Assembly (NCBI GenBank): GCA_902488525.1
Contig: CABTWP010000002.1
Coordinates: forward strand, 18,487 to 82,486
Reading direction: 5' to 3'
DNA: 64,000 bases
DNA from: an uncultured Collinsella sp.
GTDB lineage: Bacteria; Actinomycetota; Coriobacteriia; Coriobacteriales; Coriobacteriaceae
In this document: positions 1 to 8,658 of the stretch, piece by piece
Position numbering within the stretch: the stretch's first letter is position 1
Layout of the letters: every line of letters starts with the position of its first letter
Notes under the pieces: generated by a model
What the model was told of the DNA's origin: nothing
The model's database searches: none
Seen by the model: the letters and a program-made list of their open reading frames with translations, nothing else
Made by a program: the position numbers and the translations under genes

Positions 1-42
1 TGCACCTGTGCCGCGAATAGCGCACAAGCTGCCATAGCTAGC

Positions 43-76
43 AAAAAGGGATAGGGCCGCGTGGCCCTATCCCTTT
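43..76 (-). terminator. intrinsic terminator of the sensor kinase operon
   Basis: A perfect 14-bp stem (45-58 with 63-76) with a 4-nt loop. Read on the minus strand it ends in a run of five T. It lies just past the stop of the minus-strand histidine kinase, so it should end that three-gene transcript. Confidence 0.85.
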
Positions 77-95
77 ATTTATGCCGAGGGGCTTC

Positions 96-1391
96 CTACC
101 GCGGCAGGCGAATCGTAAAGCGGCTGCCGACGCCCTCGACTGAGGTCACGCCAATGACACCGCCATGGCTATCGACGATCCACTTGGCAATGGCAAGCCC
201 CAGGCCCGAGCCCTGCGCGCCGGCATTGCGTGCGTTGTCGGCGCGGTAGAACCGTTCAAACGCGTGAGCTGCGGATTCCTGGTTCATGCCGATGCCCTCG
301 TCCTCAACGCTTATGTCGATTGTGCCCGCGCCCGCATCCGGCGTTATGCCAAATGTGACGGTCGTTCCCGCGTCCGAATACTTGGCGGCGTTTTGCACGA
401 TCACGCGTAGCGCCTGCTTCACGAGTGCCACGTCGACGGGCGCGTCGCAGCGCGAATCGCTGACAAGCGCGGTGTCGTACGCCAGCCGATACGTGTGCGC
501 GGTATCGATCATCTGCGATTCCTCGCATACCTCGCCGACCAGTGCGGCCAGGTTGGTATCCGCACGCCGCAGGACCGTGCGCCCGGCATCGCCGCGTGCC
601 AAAAACAGCAGCTGCTCCACGAGCTCTTGCATGTGCTCGCTTTCGGCCTTGAGGGACGCGATGGATTCTGCCAGCACGCCCGGGTCGTCTTTGCCCCAGC
701 GATCGAGCATGTTTACGTAACCCTGAATCACCGCGATGGGCGTGCGCAGCTCGTGGCTCGCATCGTTGACAAAGCGCATCTGTTGCAGTTTGGCCTCTTG
801 CATCTGGCGCAGTAGGCGGTTGAGTGCAACCTCGATGCTTGCCAGGTCGGCGTCGCCGGTAGTGACGCTCGGCGAGTCGACGCTTGCGCGCTCGATGGCT
901 TGCTCCAGTGTTTCCATCTTGCCGCCGGCGAGTTGCATGCGGCCGAGTTCGTCCACGCGCAGGGCCAGATCGTTGAGCGGCGCCATGGTGCGGCGCACGC
1001 GGCGGGCGCCGCCGAGCATGTTGAGCACGCTGATGACCTGCCAACCCACAACGACAAGGTAGAGAGGCCATAGCGTGACGAGGTCCTGCGCGAGGGGGAA
1101 AGTCTTGGTGGTACGCGCAAGCTCGACGGTATAGGTGAGCGTTGTCAGGTCCCAGCCGCGCGCGGGCGTCAGCGTCATGCCGCGAACGGTGGCGCTGGGG
1201 ATCCATTCTGCGGTAAACGCGCCGTTGGGCAGCGTCTGGTTGTATCCATAGACAAGGATCGCCGCCACAATCACTACTAGCAGCAGGTCGAGCCAAACGT
1301 AGCTCATCAGGCGGCGCCACATATAGCTCCAGTTGATGGCGCGGGCGATGGAGGTGACGCGTTTGGCCTCGGCGTTACGCGCGGCAGACAT
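96..1391 (-). CDS. sensor histidine kinase, OmpR-partner type
   Basis: Membrane sensor kinase of 431 residues that should phosphorylate the response regulator encoded just upstream. Transmembrane helices lie near residues 31-50 and 106-126 and flank a short outside loop, followed by a HAMP-like linker. The H box is ASHELRTP with the phospho-acceptor His at about residue 213. The ATPase domain carries an N box (QNAAKYSD), DEGIGM and GSGLGLAI. I chose the ATG at 1391, which overlaps the regulator's stop by 17 bases; the frame is open further upstream but there it is only the shadow of the regulator. The overlap implies translational coupling. The signal sensed is not evident. Confidence 0.93.
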   Translation of the reverse strand: MSAARNAEAKRVTSIARAINWSYMWRRLMSYVWLDLLLVVIVAAILVYGYNQTLPNGAFTAEWIPSATVRGMTLTPARGWDLTTLTYTVELARTTKTFPLAQDLVTLWPLYLVVVGWQVISVLNMLGGARRVRRTMAPLNDLALRVDELGRMQLAGGKMETLEQAIERASVDSPSVTTGDADLASIEVALNRLLRQMQEAKLQQMRFVNDASHELRTPIAVIQGYVNMLDRWGKDDPGVLAESIASLKAESEHMQELVEQLLFLARGDAGRTVLRRADTNLAALVGEVCEESQMIDTAHTYRLAYDTALVSDSRCDAPVDVALVKQALRVIVQNAAKYSDAGTTVTFGITPDAGAGTIDISVEDEGIGMNQESAAHAFERFYRADNARNAGAQGSGLGLAIAKWIVDSHGGVIGVTSVEGVGSRFTIRLPR

Positions 1392-2154
1392 AGCCCACCC
1401 CGCGCACGGTCTGGATGATGCGGGCGCCGCCGGCGTCCTCGATCTTGGCGCGTAGATGCGCGATGTGCACGTCGACGTTGTTGGTGTCGCCCATGTATTC
1501 GTAGCCCAGCGCTTCGTGCGCGATGCGTTCGCGCGTGAGCACGGTCTCGGCATGCGCCATAAGCAGGGCGAGGACATCGAACTCGCGGGCCGTGAGCGCA
1601 ATGGGCGAGCCGCCGACCGTGACTTCGCGGCGGTCGGGGTCGAGCGCAACCGAGCCCACGGCGAGCGTGGCGGGGGAGAGCGAGGCGGAAACCTGGGTCG
1701 AGTCACTGACTGGGGGCATCGCAGTGGCGCCGACACCCGTGCCGCCTGCCGCGCCCGTCCCGATGCCGCCAACGCCCGAAGCCGCCCGCACGGCCTCCGA
1801 GCGCTTCAACGCCACGCGGATCCGTGCGAACAGCTCCTCAATCGCAAACGGCTTGGTCAGGTAATCGTCGGCGCCGGCATCGAGCCCGGCCACCTTGTCC
1901 ATCACGGCATCGCGCGCGGTGACCATTATCACCGGCACATCCTTGTGCTTACGGACGCGCCGCAGGACCTCCATGCCGTTGAGCTGCGGCAACAGCACAT
2001 CGAGCAGAATAAGATCGTAGTTGCGCTCCAGCGCCAGGTCCACGGCGGTGCGGCCATCGGCGGCGTGTTCCACCTGGTAGCCCTCGTGCTCCAGCTCGAG
2101 CGTCACAAAGCGGGCGATTTTCTCCTCGTCCTCTACGATCAGGATCCGTGCCAT
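1375..2154 (-). CDS. OmpR/PhoB-family response regulator
   Basis: DNA-binding response regulator of 259 residues. The receiver domain covers about residues 1-120, with an acidic pocket (VEDEE), the phospho-acceptor Asp at about residue 52 (LLDVLLP) and the conserved Lys in YLTKPF. The C-terminal winged helix (about 165-259) ends in the usual RGVGYV strand. Between them is an unusually long, Gly/Ala/Ser-rich linker of about 45 residues, where most family members have 10-20. It is 18 bases after the DUF4342 gene and overlaps the kinase gene, so the three are probably one operon. Target genes are unknown. Confidence 0.93.
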   Translation of the reverse strand: MARILIVEDEEKIARFVTLELEHEGYQVEHAADGRTAVDLALERNYDLILLDVLLPQLNGMEVLRRVRKHKDVPVIMVTARDAVMDKVAGLDAGADDYLTKPFAIEELFARIRVALKRSEAVRAASGVGGIGTGAAGGTGVGATAMPPVSDSTQVSASLSPATLAVGSVALDPDRREVTVGGSPIALTAREFDVLALLMAHAETVLTRERIAHEALGYEYMGDTNNVDVHIAHLRAKIEDAGGARIIQTVRGVGYVCRA

Positions 2155-2172
2155 GCGTGCCCCCGTCTGCGA

Positions 2173-2715
2173 TTACTTGTCGTCGTTCAGATTTTGCTTG
2201 ATGTCGTCCGCGGCATCGGCGGCGTGATTCATAAGGTTGTTGATGCTGCCGGGCACGTCGCCGTCGCTGTCGATGCGGTAGCGCATGCCAAAGAACAGGC
2301 CAATCAGCATCAGCCAAATCGTAGCGCCCCAGGCAAACAGGGCGATGATGGGGATCAGGATGGGGATGTTGAGGATGATCGCATCGCGGCGCGTGGCGAT
2401 AAACTTGGTGTCCAGGCTCAGGCGGAAGAGCTTTTTGAGGTACTCCCATACGCTGTCCATCTTCTTGGAGAAGTCGGTCTTTTCGCTCGACTTCTCGTAG
2501 GCGGCCTGCGCGGCGACCATCTCGGCTGAGGGCTCATCGACTGGCGCGGACTCGGTGGCGGCGTGCGCCGACGTGGTCTGCGTCTTGCCCTGCGACTCGA
2601 GCCAAATGATGGTGTCCAAAACGTTGCCGTCGGCGGCGTCGAGCGCGGCCTTGGCATCGGTGTAGCTCACGTTGCACTTGGTGCGGATGGTTTCAACTTT
2701 TTCGAGGTCGTCCAT
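2173..2715 (-). CDS. UBA-like / DUF4342 domain membrane protein
   Basis: Protein of 180 residues and unknown function. The N-terminus (about 1-45) is a UBA-like three-helix domain, recognisable from the pattern VETIRTKCNVSYTDAKAALD followed by ADGNVLDTIIWLE, as in the N-terminus of elongation factor Ts. After a charged linker comes a DUF4342-like segment (about 115-160), with a hydrophobic hairpin that probably spans or inserts in the membrane. It is the first gene of the operon with the two-component pair, so it may be an accessory to that system. The ATG at 2715 is preceded by a good ribosome-binding site (AAAGGA). Confidence 0.8.
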   Translation of the reverse strand: MDDLEKVETIRTKCNVSYTDAKAALDAADGNVLDTIIWLESQGKTQTTSAHAATESAPVDEPSAEMVAAQAAYEKSSEKTDFSKKMDSVWEYLKKLFRLSLDTKFIATRRDAIILNIPILIPIIALFAWGATIWLMLIGLFFGMRYRIDSDGDVPGSINNLMNHAADAADDIKQNLNDDK

Positions 2716-3073
2716 GACCTGTCCTTTCGTTCGATGGGCGCGACGCCAGGCGATCTGCCTGGGCGCGAGCGTTGCGTTCGGCGGCCTGCGTTGCGCGGCG
2801 CCGCCCCGCCCTTGGTCGAACTCTATAGTGCAGGTTATAGATTAAGCGATTCTTGAGCCAAGATTAATGTTGGATGAGTTTTTGGGTGGCGGTGGGAAAA
2901 GTATTAGACCTCGATAGCGGGGGATGTGGTGCCGGTGCAAAACGGCGTCAAAGGTTGGTCGAGCAGGCGGTTTCTCCATTGATGTCCGCACGGCATGGGA
3001 CACTTACCCTGCCGCCCTGCTCTGCCGCGGCGGCATGTACCCAAACAACGACCCTCTAAGGAGTTCGATACCA
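2716..3073. other. divergent intergenic region
   Basis: 358 bases between the minus-strand DUF4342 gene and a plus-strand small membrane protein. On the minus strand TTGGCT (2856-2861), a 16-base spacer and TATAAC (2834-2839) form a plausible promoter for the two-component operon, giving a leader of about 110 nt. AAGGAG precedes the plus-strand gene. I see no other gene. Confidence 0.5.
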
Positions 3074-3313
3074 ATGAGCGATAACACCAAGCATCTCGCA
3101 AAGAAGTGCGTCAAGGACGCGGGGCCGTGCCTCGCGTTGTGCCTTGCCGGCGCAGCGGTCGCGCTGCTGGCTGTTCTGGGGCCATTCGACGTGCTCCGAA
3201 GTGCCAGTTCTCTGCACGTTTGCATGGCCCTTGCCGGCGCCATGATGACCGGCGGCGTGCTCGATCTGGTTTTTTGGGTGCTTGACCCGTTTGGATGGAA
3301 GAACGAAGGGTAA
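3074..3313 (+). CDS. small two-helix membrane protein, unknown
   Basis: Predicted protein of 79 residues, not recognised. After a charged N-terminus it has two hydrophobic stretches (about residues 18-40 and 48-70) and a short charged C-terminus, so it is probably a double-spanning membrane protein. The ATG at 3074 was chosen because AAGGAG sits about ten bases before it. It lies 85 bases before the phosphoesterase gene and could share its transcript. Function cannot be inferred. Confidence 0.6.
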   Translation: MSDNTKHLAKKCVKDAGPCLALCLAGAAVALLAVLGPFDVLRSASSLHVCMALAGAMMTGGVLDLVFWVLDPFGWKNEG

Positions 3314-3398
3314 GCCCTAAGGGATGGAAGGGCTGGAACGGTTGGCTTAGTGATCGTGCAGAATGTGGGCTAGCGACTTACAGGGAAGTGGTAATCCG

Positions 3399-4124
3399 AT
3401 GACGGTCTATGTAACAGGCGATATTCATGGCGGCGCTGACATGCAAAAGCTCCGCGATTGGGAGCTTGGGGATAGCCTGGCGAGCGACGACTATCTCATC
3501 ATCGCGGGCGACTTTGGCTTTCCCTGGGACTTTTCTACCGAGGAATGTGCCGATATTGCTTGGCTGGAGTCGCGCCCCTACACCGTGCTGTTTGTCGACG
3601 GCAACCACGAGCGTTTCGATCACTGGGCGGAACGCCCCATGGAGTTGTGGCACGGTGGGCTGACGCAGCGCCTGTCGGATACCTCGCCCATACGGCGCCT
3701 GACGCGCGGCGAGGTTTTTGAGCTCGACGGCTCAACGGTCTTTACCATGGGCGGCGCCACGAGCGTGGACAAGGAATACCGCATTCCGTATTCCAGCTGG
3801 TGGCCGCAGGAGCTGCCGGACGAGCGCAACTTTGAGGAGGCGCGGGCAAAGCTCGACAGCGTGGGCTGGACGGTCGACTACGTGATCACTCACACCTGCT
3901 CTACGCGCATGCTTTCGTCCACGCTTTATCCAGCGTCCGGCTGGAATTGCCCCTCCGTTGATCGGCTTACGGCATTTTTCGATGAGCTGGAAGACCGCTT
4001 GGACTACAAGCGCTGGTACTACGGGCATTTTCATCGGGATACCAACCCGGCCGAGCGTCACACCGTGCTCTACGACTGCATCGTTCGCTTGGGCGACGAA
4101 CTCCAGCCCTGGGATGTTGCGTAG
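3399..4124 (+). CDS. calcineurin-like metallophosphoesterase
   Basis: Two-metal phosphoesterase of 241 residues. The family motifs appear in order: GDIHG near the N-terminus, GDFG, GNHE, a late His (ITHTC) and GHFH near residue 220. These supply the Asp/His/Asn ligands of the dinuclear centre. Similar stand-alone proteins hydrolyse phosphate mono- or diesters; the substrate here is not evident. The start is the ATG at 3399 because GDIHG follows within nine residues and a GGAAGTGG sequence precedes it. The frame extends 12 codons upstream without a better signal. Confidence 0.88.
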   Translation: MTVYVTGDIHGGADMQKLRDWELGDSLASDDYLIIAGDFGFPWDFSTEECADIAWLESRPYTVLFVDGNHERFDHWAERPMELWHGGLTQRLSDTSPIRRLTRGEVFELDGSTVFTMGGATSVDKEYRIPYSSWWPQELPDERNFEEARAKLDSVGWTVDYVITHTCSTRMLSSTLYPASGWNCPSVDRLTAFFDELEDRLDYKRWYYGHFHRDTNPAERHTVLYDCIVRLGDELQPWDVA

Positions 4125-4139
4125 AGGCGGGGTGGCTGG

Positions 4140-5141
4140 CTACTCGACCGTTACAGTGATGTTCTCCCGATGCGCGCGGATGACGTCCCAGCTAAAGTGC
4201 TCGACCAGCTGCTCGGCGGTACGCGGCGTGGTGTCCGGCGCGATGCCTGTTTGCCCGGCGAGCCATCCCAGCAGTGCCTCGGGCGCGCCAAAGCGGGTGC
4301 GGAGCTCGCCCAGGTCCAGGTCGCGGTCGCGCTTGGAAAGGCGGCGGCCATCCGGCGACATGAGCAGCGGAATGTGCGCGTAGTGCGGCGTGGGAAGTTC
4401 CAGCAAATGCTGCAGGTAGATTTGGCGCGGCGTGGAGCCCAGCAGATCGCATCCGCGCACGACCTCGGTGACGCCCATGGCGGCGTCGTCGACCACCACG
4501 GCTAGCTGGTAGGCAAAAACGCCGTCGCTGCGGCGCACCAAAAAGTCGCCGCATTCGGTGGCGAGTGCTTCGCATTGGGCTCCATACGTGCGGTCCACGA
4601 ATTCGATCACATCGTTTGCGAGGTCGTCGACGGCGGGTACGCGCAGGCGCGTGGCCGGAGCGCGCAGAGCGCTGCGGCGGGCAACCTCCTCGGCAGAAAG
4701 GTCTCGGCAGGCGCCGCGGTAGATGGGCGTGCCGTCGCTCGCGTGCGGCGCGCTCGCGGCGTGGAGTTCGGCACGCGTGCAAAAACAGGGATAGGTGAGG
4801 CCGGCGTCTTGCAGCTGACGCAGGGCGTCCTCGTACAAATCCAGGCGATCGTGCTGGTAGTAGGGGCCTTCGTCCCACTCCAGTCCCAGCCAGGCCAGGT
4901 CGTCAATCAATTGAGTGGCAAGTTCCGGGCGCTTGCAGCGATCGTCCAGGTCCTCGATGCGCAGCACGATGCTGCCGCCTTGGCTGCGGGCCGAAAGCCA
5001 CGAGCACAGGCAGCTGAACACGTTGCCCAAGTGCATGCGGCCCGAGGGCGACGGGGCAAAGCGGCCCACGACGGGGGTGGGCGCTGCCGTTGCTGGTGCG
5101 TCCGCGGCGTGTGTTGCTATGTTGCGTGCGTTGATATCCAT
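4140..5141 (-). CDS. gluQRS: glutamyl-Q tRNA(Asp) synthetase
   Basis: Class I synthetase paralogue of 333 residues that attaches glutamate to the queuosine base of tRNA(Asp). It has the GluRS catalytic core without the anticodon-binding half, as expected. The HIGH-type motif is GRMHLGN, the KMSKS-type motif is RLSKRD, and a zinc site is visible as CFC followed by YRGAC. The ATG at 5141 gives a family-length protein with about 25 extra N-terminal residues. On the coding strand TATACT (5149-5154) lies only seven bases before this ATG, so the mRNA may be leaderless. Confidence 0.92.
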   Translation of the reverse strand: MDINARNIATHAADAPATAAPTPVVGRFAPSPSGRMHLGNVFSCLCSWLSARSQGGSIVLRIEDLDDRCKRPELATQLIDDLAWLGLEWDEGPYYQHDRLDLYEDALRQLQDAGLTYPCFCTRAELHAASAPHASDGTPIYRGACRDLSAEEVARRSALRAPATRLRVPAVDDLANDVIEFVDRTYGAQCEALATECGDFLVRRSDGVFAYQLAVVVDDAAMGVTEVVRGCDLLGSTPRQIYLQHLLELPTPHYAHIPLLMSPDGRRLSKRDRDLDLGELRTRFGAPEALLGWLAGQTGIAPDTTPRTAEQLVEHFSWDVIRAHRENITVTVE

Positions 5142-5148
5142 GCGGACG

Positions 5149-5154
5149 AGTATA
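5149..5154 (-). promoter_or_regulatory. -10 box placed for a leaderless gluQRS transcript
   Basis: TATACT on the minus strand with seven bases to the gluQRS ATG. Transcription would begin at or next to the A of the start codon. No Shine-Dalgarno sequence and no clear -35 box are visible. Leaderless mRNAs are common in actinobacteria. Confidence 0.45.
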
Positions 5155-5494
5155 GCGCGGGGCGCGGTGGGGGAGACGCTGCCGTGGCCTGCAAGTTGCC
5201 GAGGCCGCGCGTTGCGCGTGCCGGACCACCGGCTCGACAGCTCGATCGCCGCCCGCCAGCCCAACCCCTCAAACGACAGAAACCCCGGCAGCTCTTCGCA
5301 ACTGCCGGGGTTTCCGCGGAAAAGGGGGACATGATCCTCGAGCGAACGGCAAAGGGGCAAACCGTTTTCGCTCAACTGCTTTATGCCCCTCGGCTGGCGG
5401 CTCAATCAGCGCGTGCCGCGCCCACACAAAGCCGCTACACCTGTGACGGAGCTGTGAAGTGGTATCTATTGCCGGGGCGGGCTATGCCAAGGGT

Positions 5495-5536
5495 GTCCCT
5501 AATGACTAGTCATTTAAGAACGTCCCCAATGACTAG
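5495..5536. repeat. GGGAC-headed intergenic repeat, ATGACTAG type
   Basis: Two direct copies of a 15-mer with consensus GTCCC(T/C)AATGACTAG (5495-5509 and 5522-5536) separated by 12 bases. The first runs into the 12-bp palindrome ATGACTAGTCAT. The same units recur in other arrangements at 7683-7724 and, as one partial copy, at 30251-30263. Confidence 0.8.
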
Positions 5537-5657
5537 CTGCCGGGGTGCGGGTGTGACTTTCATCCCGTTTGGCGCTCCGGTCGCCTAGATGTTCGCCATG
5601 CGTACCCGCAAACGTGGGACAATGGCGCTGTTGGTTTTACAGACAAAGGATGTGCCT

Positions 5658-7601
5658 ATGAACACCCTCGCCGCCAAAGTCAGCCGGCAGCGCCACCTGT
5701 TTGCGCGATTCGCTTCCGTCTGCGTGCTCGTCGCGCTTGCGTTGTTGCTGCTGCCTGTCGCCGCGCACGCCGACGGCTACTCCATGACCCAGACCTATAT
5801 CAGTGCCACGGTCGAGGCCGATGGATCGCTGACCGTTGTCGAGGGACGCCAGTTTGATTTCGACGACGACATCAACGGCGTGTTTTGGGAGATCAATACG
5901 GGCACCAACCAGCAGGGCGGCACGGCGGGCGTCGACGTGCTGAGTGTCGAGGAAGAGGACACCGCGTTTAACAAAGTCGATAGCGCGAACAAGGGCGACT
6001 CTGGCGTCTACACGGTCGAGCAGACCGGTGACGGCGTAAGGATTAAGGTGTTCAGCCCTCACGAGAGCGGCGACAGCGCAATCTACTACGTGAGCTACAC
6101 CATGACCGGTGCGGTTATGAACTGGGCCGATACCGCCGAGCTCTACTGGAAGTTTGTGGGCGACGGCTGGTCCGCGGACTCCGACGATGTCGAGATGGAA
6201 GTGTACTTCGCAAATGCCGCTGCCGGGACGGCGGCCGTCAAGGGCGATAACTTCCGCGCATGGGGCCACGGCCCGCTGACGGGCGATGTATCGCTCGATG
6301 CGGACGAACCCATGGTCACCTATACCATTCCCTGCGTGCACCAGGGCGAATTCGCCGAGGCACGCATCGCCTTCCCCAGCGACTGGGTGCCGCAGCTTGC
6401 CGCCTCGGGCGAAGAGCGCATGTCAACGATCCTGAGCGAAGAGAAGGAATGGGCCGACGAAGCTAACGCCCGCCGCGCTCACGCTCGCATGATTGCCAAT
6501 GCACTTGCCGTGCTAAGTGTTGTTGCGGCGGTGGCCTTTACCGGCACAATCGTTATGCTCAAGCTGCGCAAGCGCAAGCCCAAGCCGCTTTTCCAGGACG
6601 AATATTTCCGCGATGTGCCTTCGGCCGACCATCCCGCCGTGCTTTCGGCCCTCATGAGCTGGAACGAGGTGCCCGATCAGGCATATATCGCCACGCTCAT
6701 GAAGCTCACTGACGACCGTGTGATCAAGCTGGAGCAGGCGACCGTAACCAAGGCCAAGAAGGGTCTGTTGGGGCGTGAAAAAGAAGAGCAGACGTATCGC
6801 GTGACGGTGAGTGATGCGGGCTGGAAGTCGGCCAAGGGCATTGACCACATGGTGCTCAAGGTCTTCTTTGCCGGTGCTAAGCCTGACGAGAACGGCGATC
6901 GCTCGCGCACGTTCGACGAGCTGCAGCACTACGTCAAGCAGCACGCTACACCCGTGGGTGATAAGCTCGAGGACTATCAGAATACCGTTAAGGGCAAGCT
7001 GGCCGATAGCGAGTACGTTGCCTCGGACGGCATTGTTGCAATGGTGTTTTGCCTGGTTCTTGGTATCCTGATTGCCTTTGTTCCCGTGGGATCCATCTTC
7101 TTTACCGATGGCGCACAGGCGAACATTACCGCCGCGGTTATCTCGGTGCCGATTGTGCTGGTGGGTATCGGCGTGGGCCTTACGTTCCGCCGCTTTACGC
7201 CGGAGGGCGCCGAGGTGGCGGCTCGCTGCAAGGCACTTAAGCATTGGCTCGAGGACTTCACGCGTCTAAAGGAAGCCGTCCCCGGCGATCTGGTGCTGTG
7301 GAACAAGCTGCTGGTGATGGGCGTTGCCCTGGGCGTTTCGAAAGAAGTGCTGCGACAGCTGGCCGAGGCCGTGCCTGCGGACCTGCGCAACAGCGACGAT
7401 TTCTACGACAACTACCCCTGCTACTGGTGGTATTACCATCACTACGGCAACGAGTCTCCGCTCGATTCGTTCAACGATGTGTATCACGAGACCATCCGCG
7501 AGCTGGCTTCGAGCTCCGATAGCTCGAGCGGCGGCAGCGGCGGCGGCTTCTCTGGCGGCGGTGGTGGCGGCGTCGGCGGAGGCGGCGGCGGAACGTTCTA
7601 G
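5658..7601 (+). CDS. DUF2207 membrane protein with poly-glycine tail
   Basis: Membrane protein of 647 residues. A signal peptide (about 1-38, ending near AHADG) is followed by an external beta-rich DUF2207-type domain (about 40-260), one helix near 295-320, a cytoplasmic domain, two closely spaced helices near 460-510 and a C-terminal domain. The protein ends in an almost pure Gly/Ser tail of about 25 residues, a hallmark of this family. Function is unknown across the family. The ATG at 5658 was chosen for its position before the signal peptide and the AAAGGA upstream. An intrinsic terminator follows. Confidence 0.88.
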   Translation: MNTLAAKVSRQRHLFARFASVCVLVALALLLLPVAAHADGYSMTQTYISATVEADGSLTVVEGRQFDFDDDINGVFWEINTGTNQQGGTAGVDVLSVEEEDTAFNKVDSANKGDSGVYTVEQTGDGVRIKVFSPHESGDSAIYYVSYTMTGAVMNWADTAELYWKFVGDGWSADSDDVEMEVYFANAAAGTAAVKGDNFRAWGHGPLTGDVSLDADEPMVTYTIPCVHQGEFAEARIAFPSDWVPQLAASGEERMSTILSEEKEWADEANARRAHARMIANALAVLSVVAAVAFTGTIVMLKLRKRKPKPLFQDEYFRDVPSADHPAVLSALMSWNEVPDQAYIATLMKLTDDRVIKLEQATVTKAKKGLLGREKEEQTYRVTVSDAGWKSAKGIDHMVLKVFFAGAKPDENGDRSRTFDELQHYVKQHATPVGDKLEDYQNTVKGKLADSEYVASDGIVAMVFCLVLGILIAFVPVGSIFFTDGAQANITAAVISVPIVLVGIGVGLTFRRFTPEGAEVAARCKALKHWLEDFTRLKEAVPGDLVLWNKLLVMGVALGVSKEVLRQLAEAVPADLRNSDDFYDNYPCYWWYYHHYGNESPLDSFNDVYHETIRELASSSDSSSGGSGGGFSGGGGGGVGGGGGGTF

Positions 7602-7615
7602 CGCGCTCTGATTTT

Positions 7616-7662
7616 TGGGATGGATCTTCTCCAGCGACTGCCGACGGATCCATCCCATTTTT
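7616..7662 (+). terminator. intrinsic terminator after the DUF2207 gene
   Basis: An 11-bp perfect stem (7616-7626 with 7647-7657) followed by TTTTT, 14 bases past the stop codon. Confidence 0.85.
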
Positions 7663-7682
7663 ATGCGCTACCTACGAAGGCT

Positions 7683-7724
7683 GTCCCCAACGACTAGTCA
7701 CTGGGGACGTTCCTAAATGACTAG
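7683..7724. repeat. GGGAC-headed intergenic repeat, ATGACTAG type
   Basis: Three units of the 5495-5536 family. GTCCCCAACGACTAG (7683-7697) overlaps an inverted copy at 7694-7708, and then a GGGGACGTTCCT head leads into AAATGACTAG (ends 7724). Its reverse complement matches the 5509-5536 segment with two differences (ending at 7697), so the two elements are rearranged forms of the same modules. Confidence 0.8.
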
Positions 7725-7739
7725 ATATGGCTGATGGGC

Positions 7740-8381
7740 CTAGGCTGTTAGATCGAGTTCGTAGAGGAAGCTTTCGCGCGGCATGTCGTGACGGCGCTCT
7801 TCGCGGTTGGCGCGGTGCGTGGCCGTGCGCTTAAAGCCGTGCAGCTCGTAGAACTTCCACGAGCAGTTGGAGTCGGTGTACAGGTGCGCCCTCGTCGCTC
7901 CAAGCGAGGACAGGTGCGAGACGGCGGCATCGAGCAGAACCGTGCCAACGCCCAGGCCATGGACATCGCGATCCACGGCAAGCAGCGTGACCTCGTTGTC
8001 GTGCGGCAACGGGCTGCTCTCGAGCAGGCGGTTGTTGGTTCGGATGGTTGCGCGCACAAACGAGAGATACTCGGCGCACGCATCGGGCTCTAGCTCACGC
8101 ATCTGCGATAGCAGCGCGCGTTCGGTATCCATCCAATGCTCGTTGATAGTGGCGCCGGAGCTCTGTCCCGCACGCGCGAGCGAAATGCCACGCGCCTGAC
8201 CGTCGATTACGGCAACCTGTGAAAACGTCGACGACGAAAGGCAATAGGCGAGGTCGCACGCGGCCTCAAGGCGGTTGTACTCATCGTTATCCGAATTGTT
8301 ATGCCAAAGCTGCTGCAGAATCAGCGCGATGGCGTCGAAGTCTTCGGTATCAAACGGTCGGTAGAGAACCCGCGAGACCAT
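7740..8381 (-). CDS. GNAT-family N-acetyltransferase
   Basis: Acetyltransferase of 213 residues. The acetyl-CoA loop is VHGLGVGTVLLDAAVSHL (about residues 138-155), preceded by the beta-4 strand TLLAVDRD and followed by a typical YELHGFKRT segment. The N-terminal 60 residues form the variable acceptor-binding part; no substrate can be assigned. It is a single minus-strand gene between convergent and divergent neighbours. The ATG at 8381 has only a weak ribosome-binding site but is the natural start. Confidence 0.85.
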   Translation of the reverse strand: MVSRVLYRPFDTEDFDAIALILQQLWHNNSDNDEYNRLEAACDLAYCLSSSTFSQVAVIDGQARGISLARAGQSSGATINEHWMDTERALLSQMRELEPDACAEYLSFVRATIRTNNRLLESSPLPHDNEVTLLAVDRDVHGLGVGTVLLDAAVSHLSSLGATRAHLYTDSNCSWKFYELHGFKRTATHRANREERRHDMPRESFLYELDLTA

Positions 8382-8658
8382 GGTGCCTCTTTCTTTTGCG
8401 GATGCATATCGAGCACAGTTCTACCACGCCATTGGCATCTAATTATGGTGCCCCTGTGTTCCATGAACTCACCGTGCCCGGTGCCATGCCCATCCCCTCC
8501 GCTCGCAAACTTTTTCTGCACATGCACCCGTTGCGGGGTGCATCGATGCGCTCGATGCGCTACATTAAATCAGTATTTTCAATGCCGCTGCGCGAGCGCT
8601 GCAGATCGACGTATCACCGACTCACAGAGCACGGCGGCGTACCAGACAGGAGGACTGC

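Larger units (their letters stand above)
5142..5657. other. intergenic region with hairpin and GGGAC-type repeat
   Basis: 516 bases between divergent gluQRS and the DUF2207 gene. It holds the gluQRS -10 box, a 13-bp stem at 5279-5291/5302-5314 without a T run, a fold-back at about 5339-5384, and the ATGACTAG repeat at 5495-5536. I see no convincing coding sequence. Confidence 0.5.

Noticed and set aside
8382..8658. ZTP (pfl-type) riboswitch before purH
   Set aside because: A ZTP riboswitch is plausible before purH, but I do not see its conserved core here, only small GC stems such as TGCACCC/GGGGTGCA at 8523-8542.
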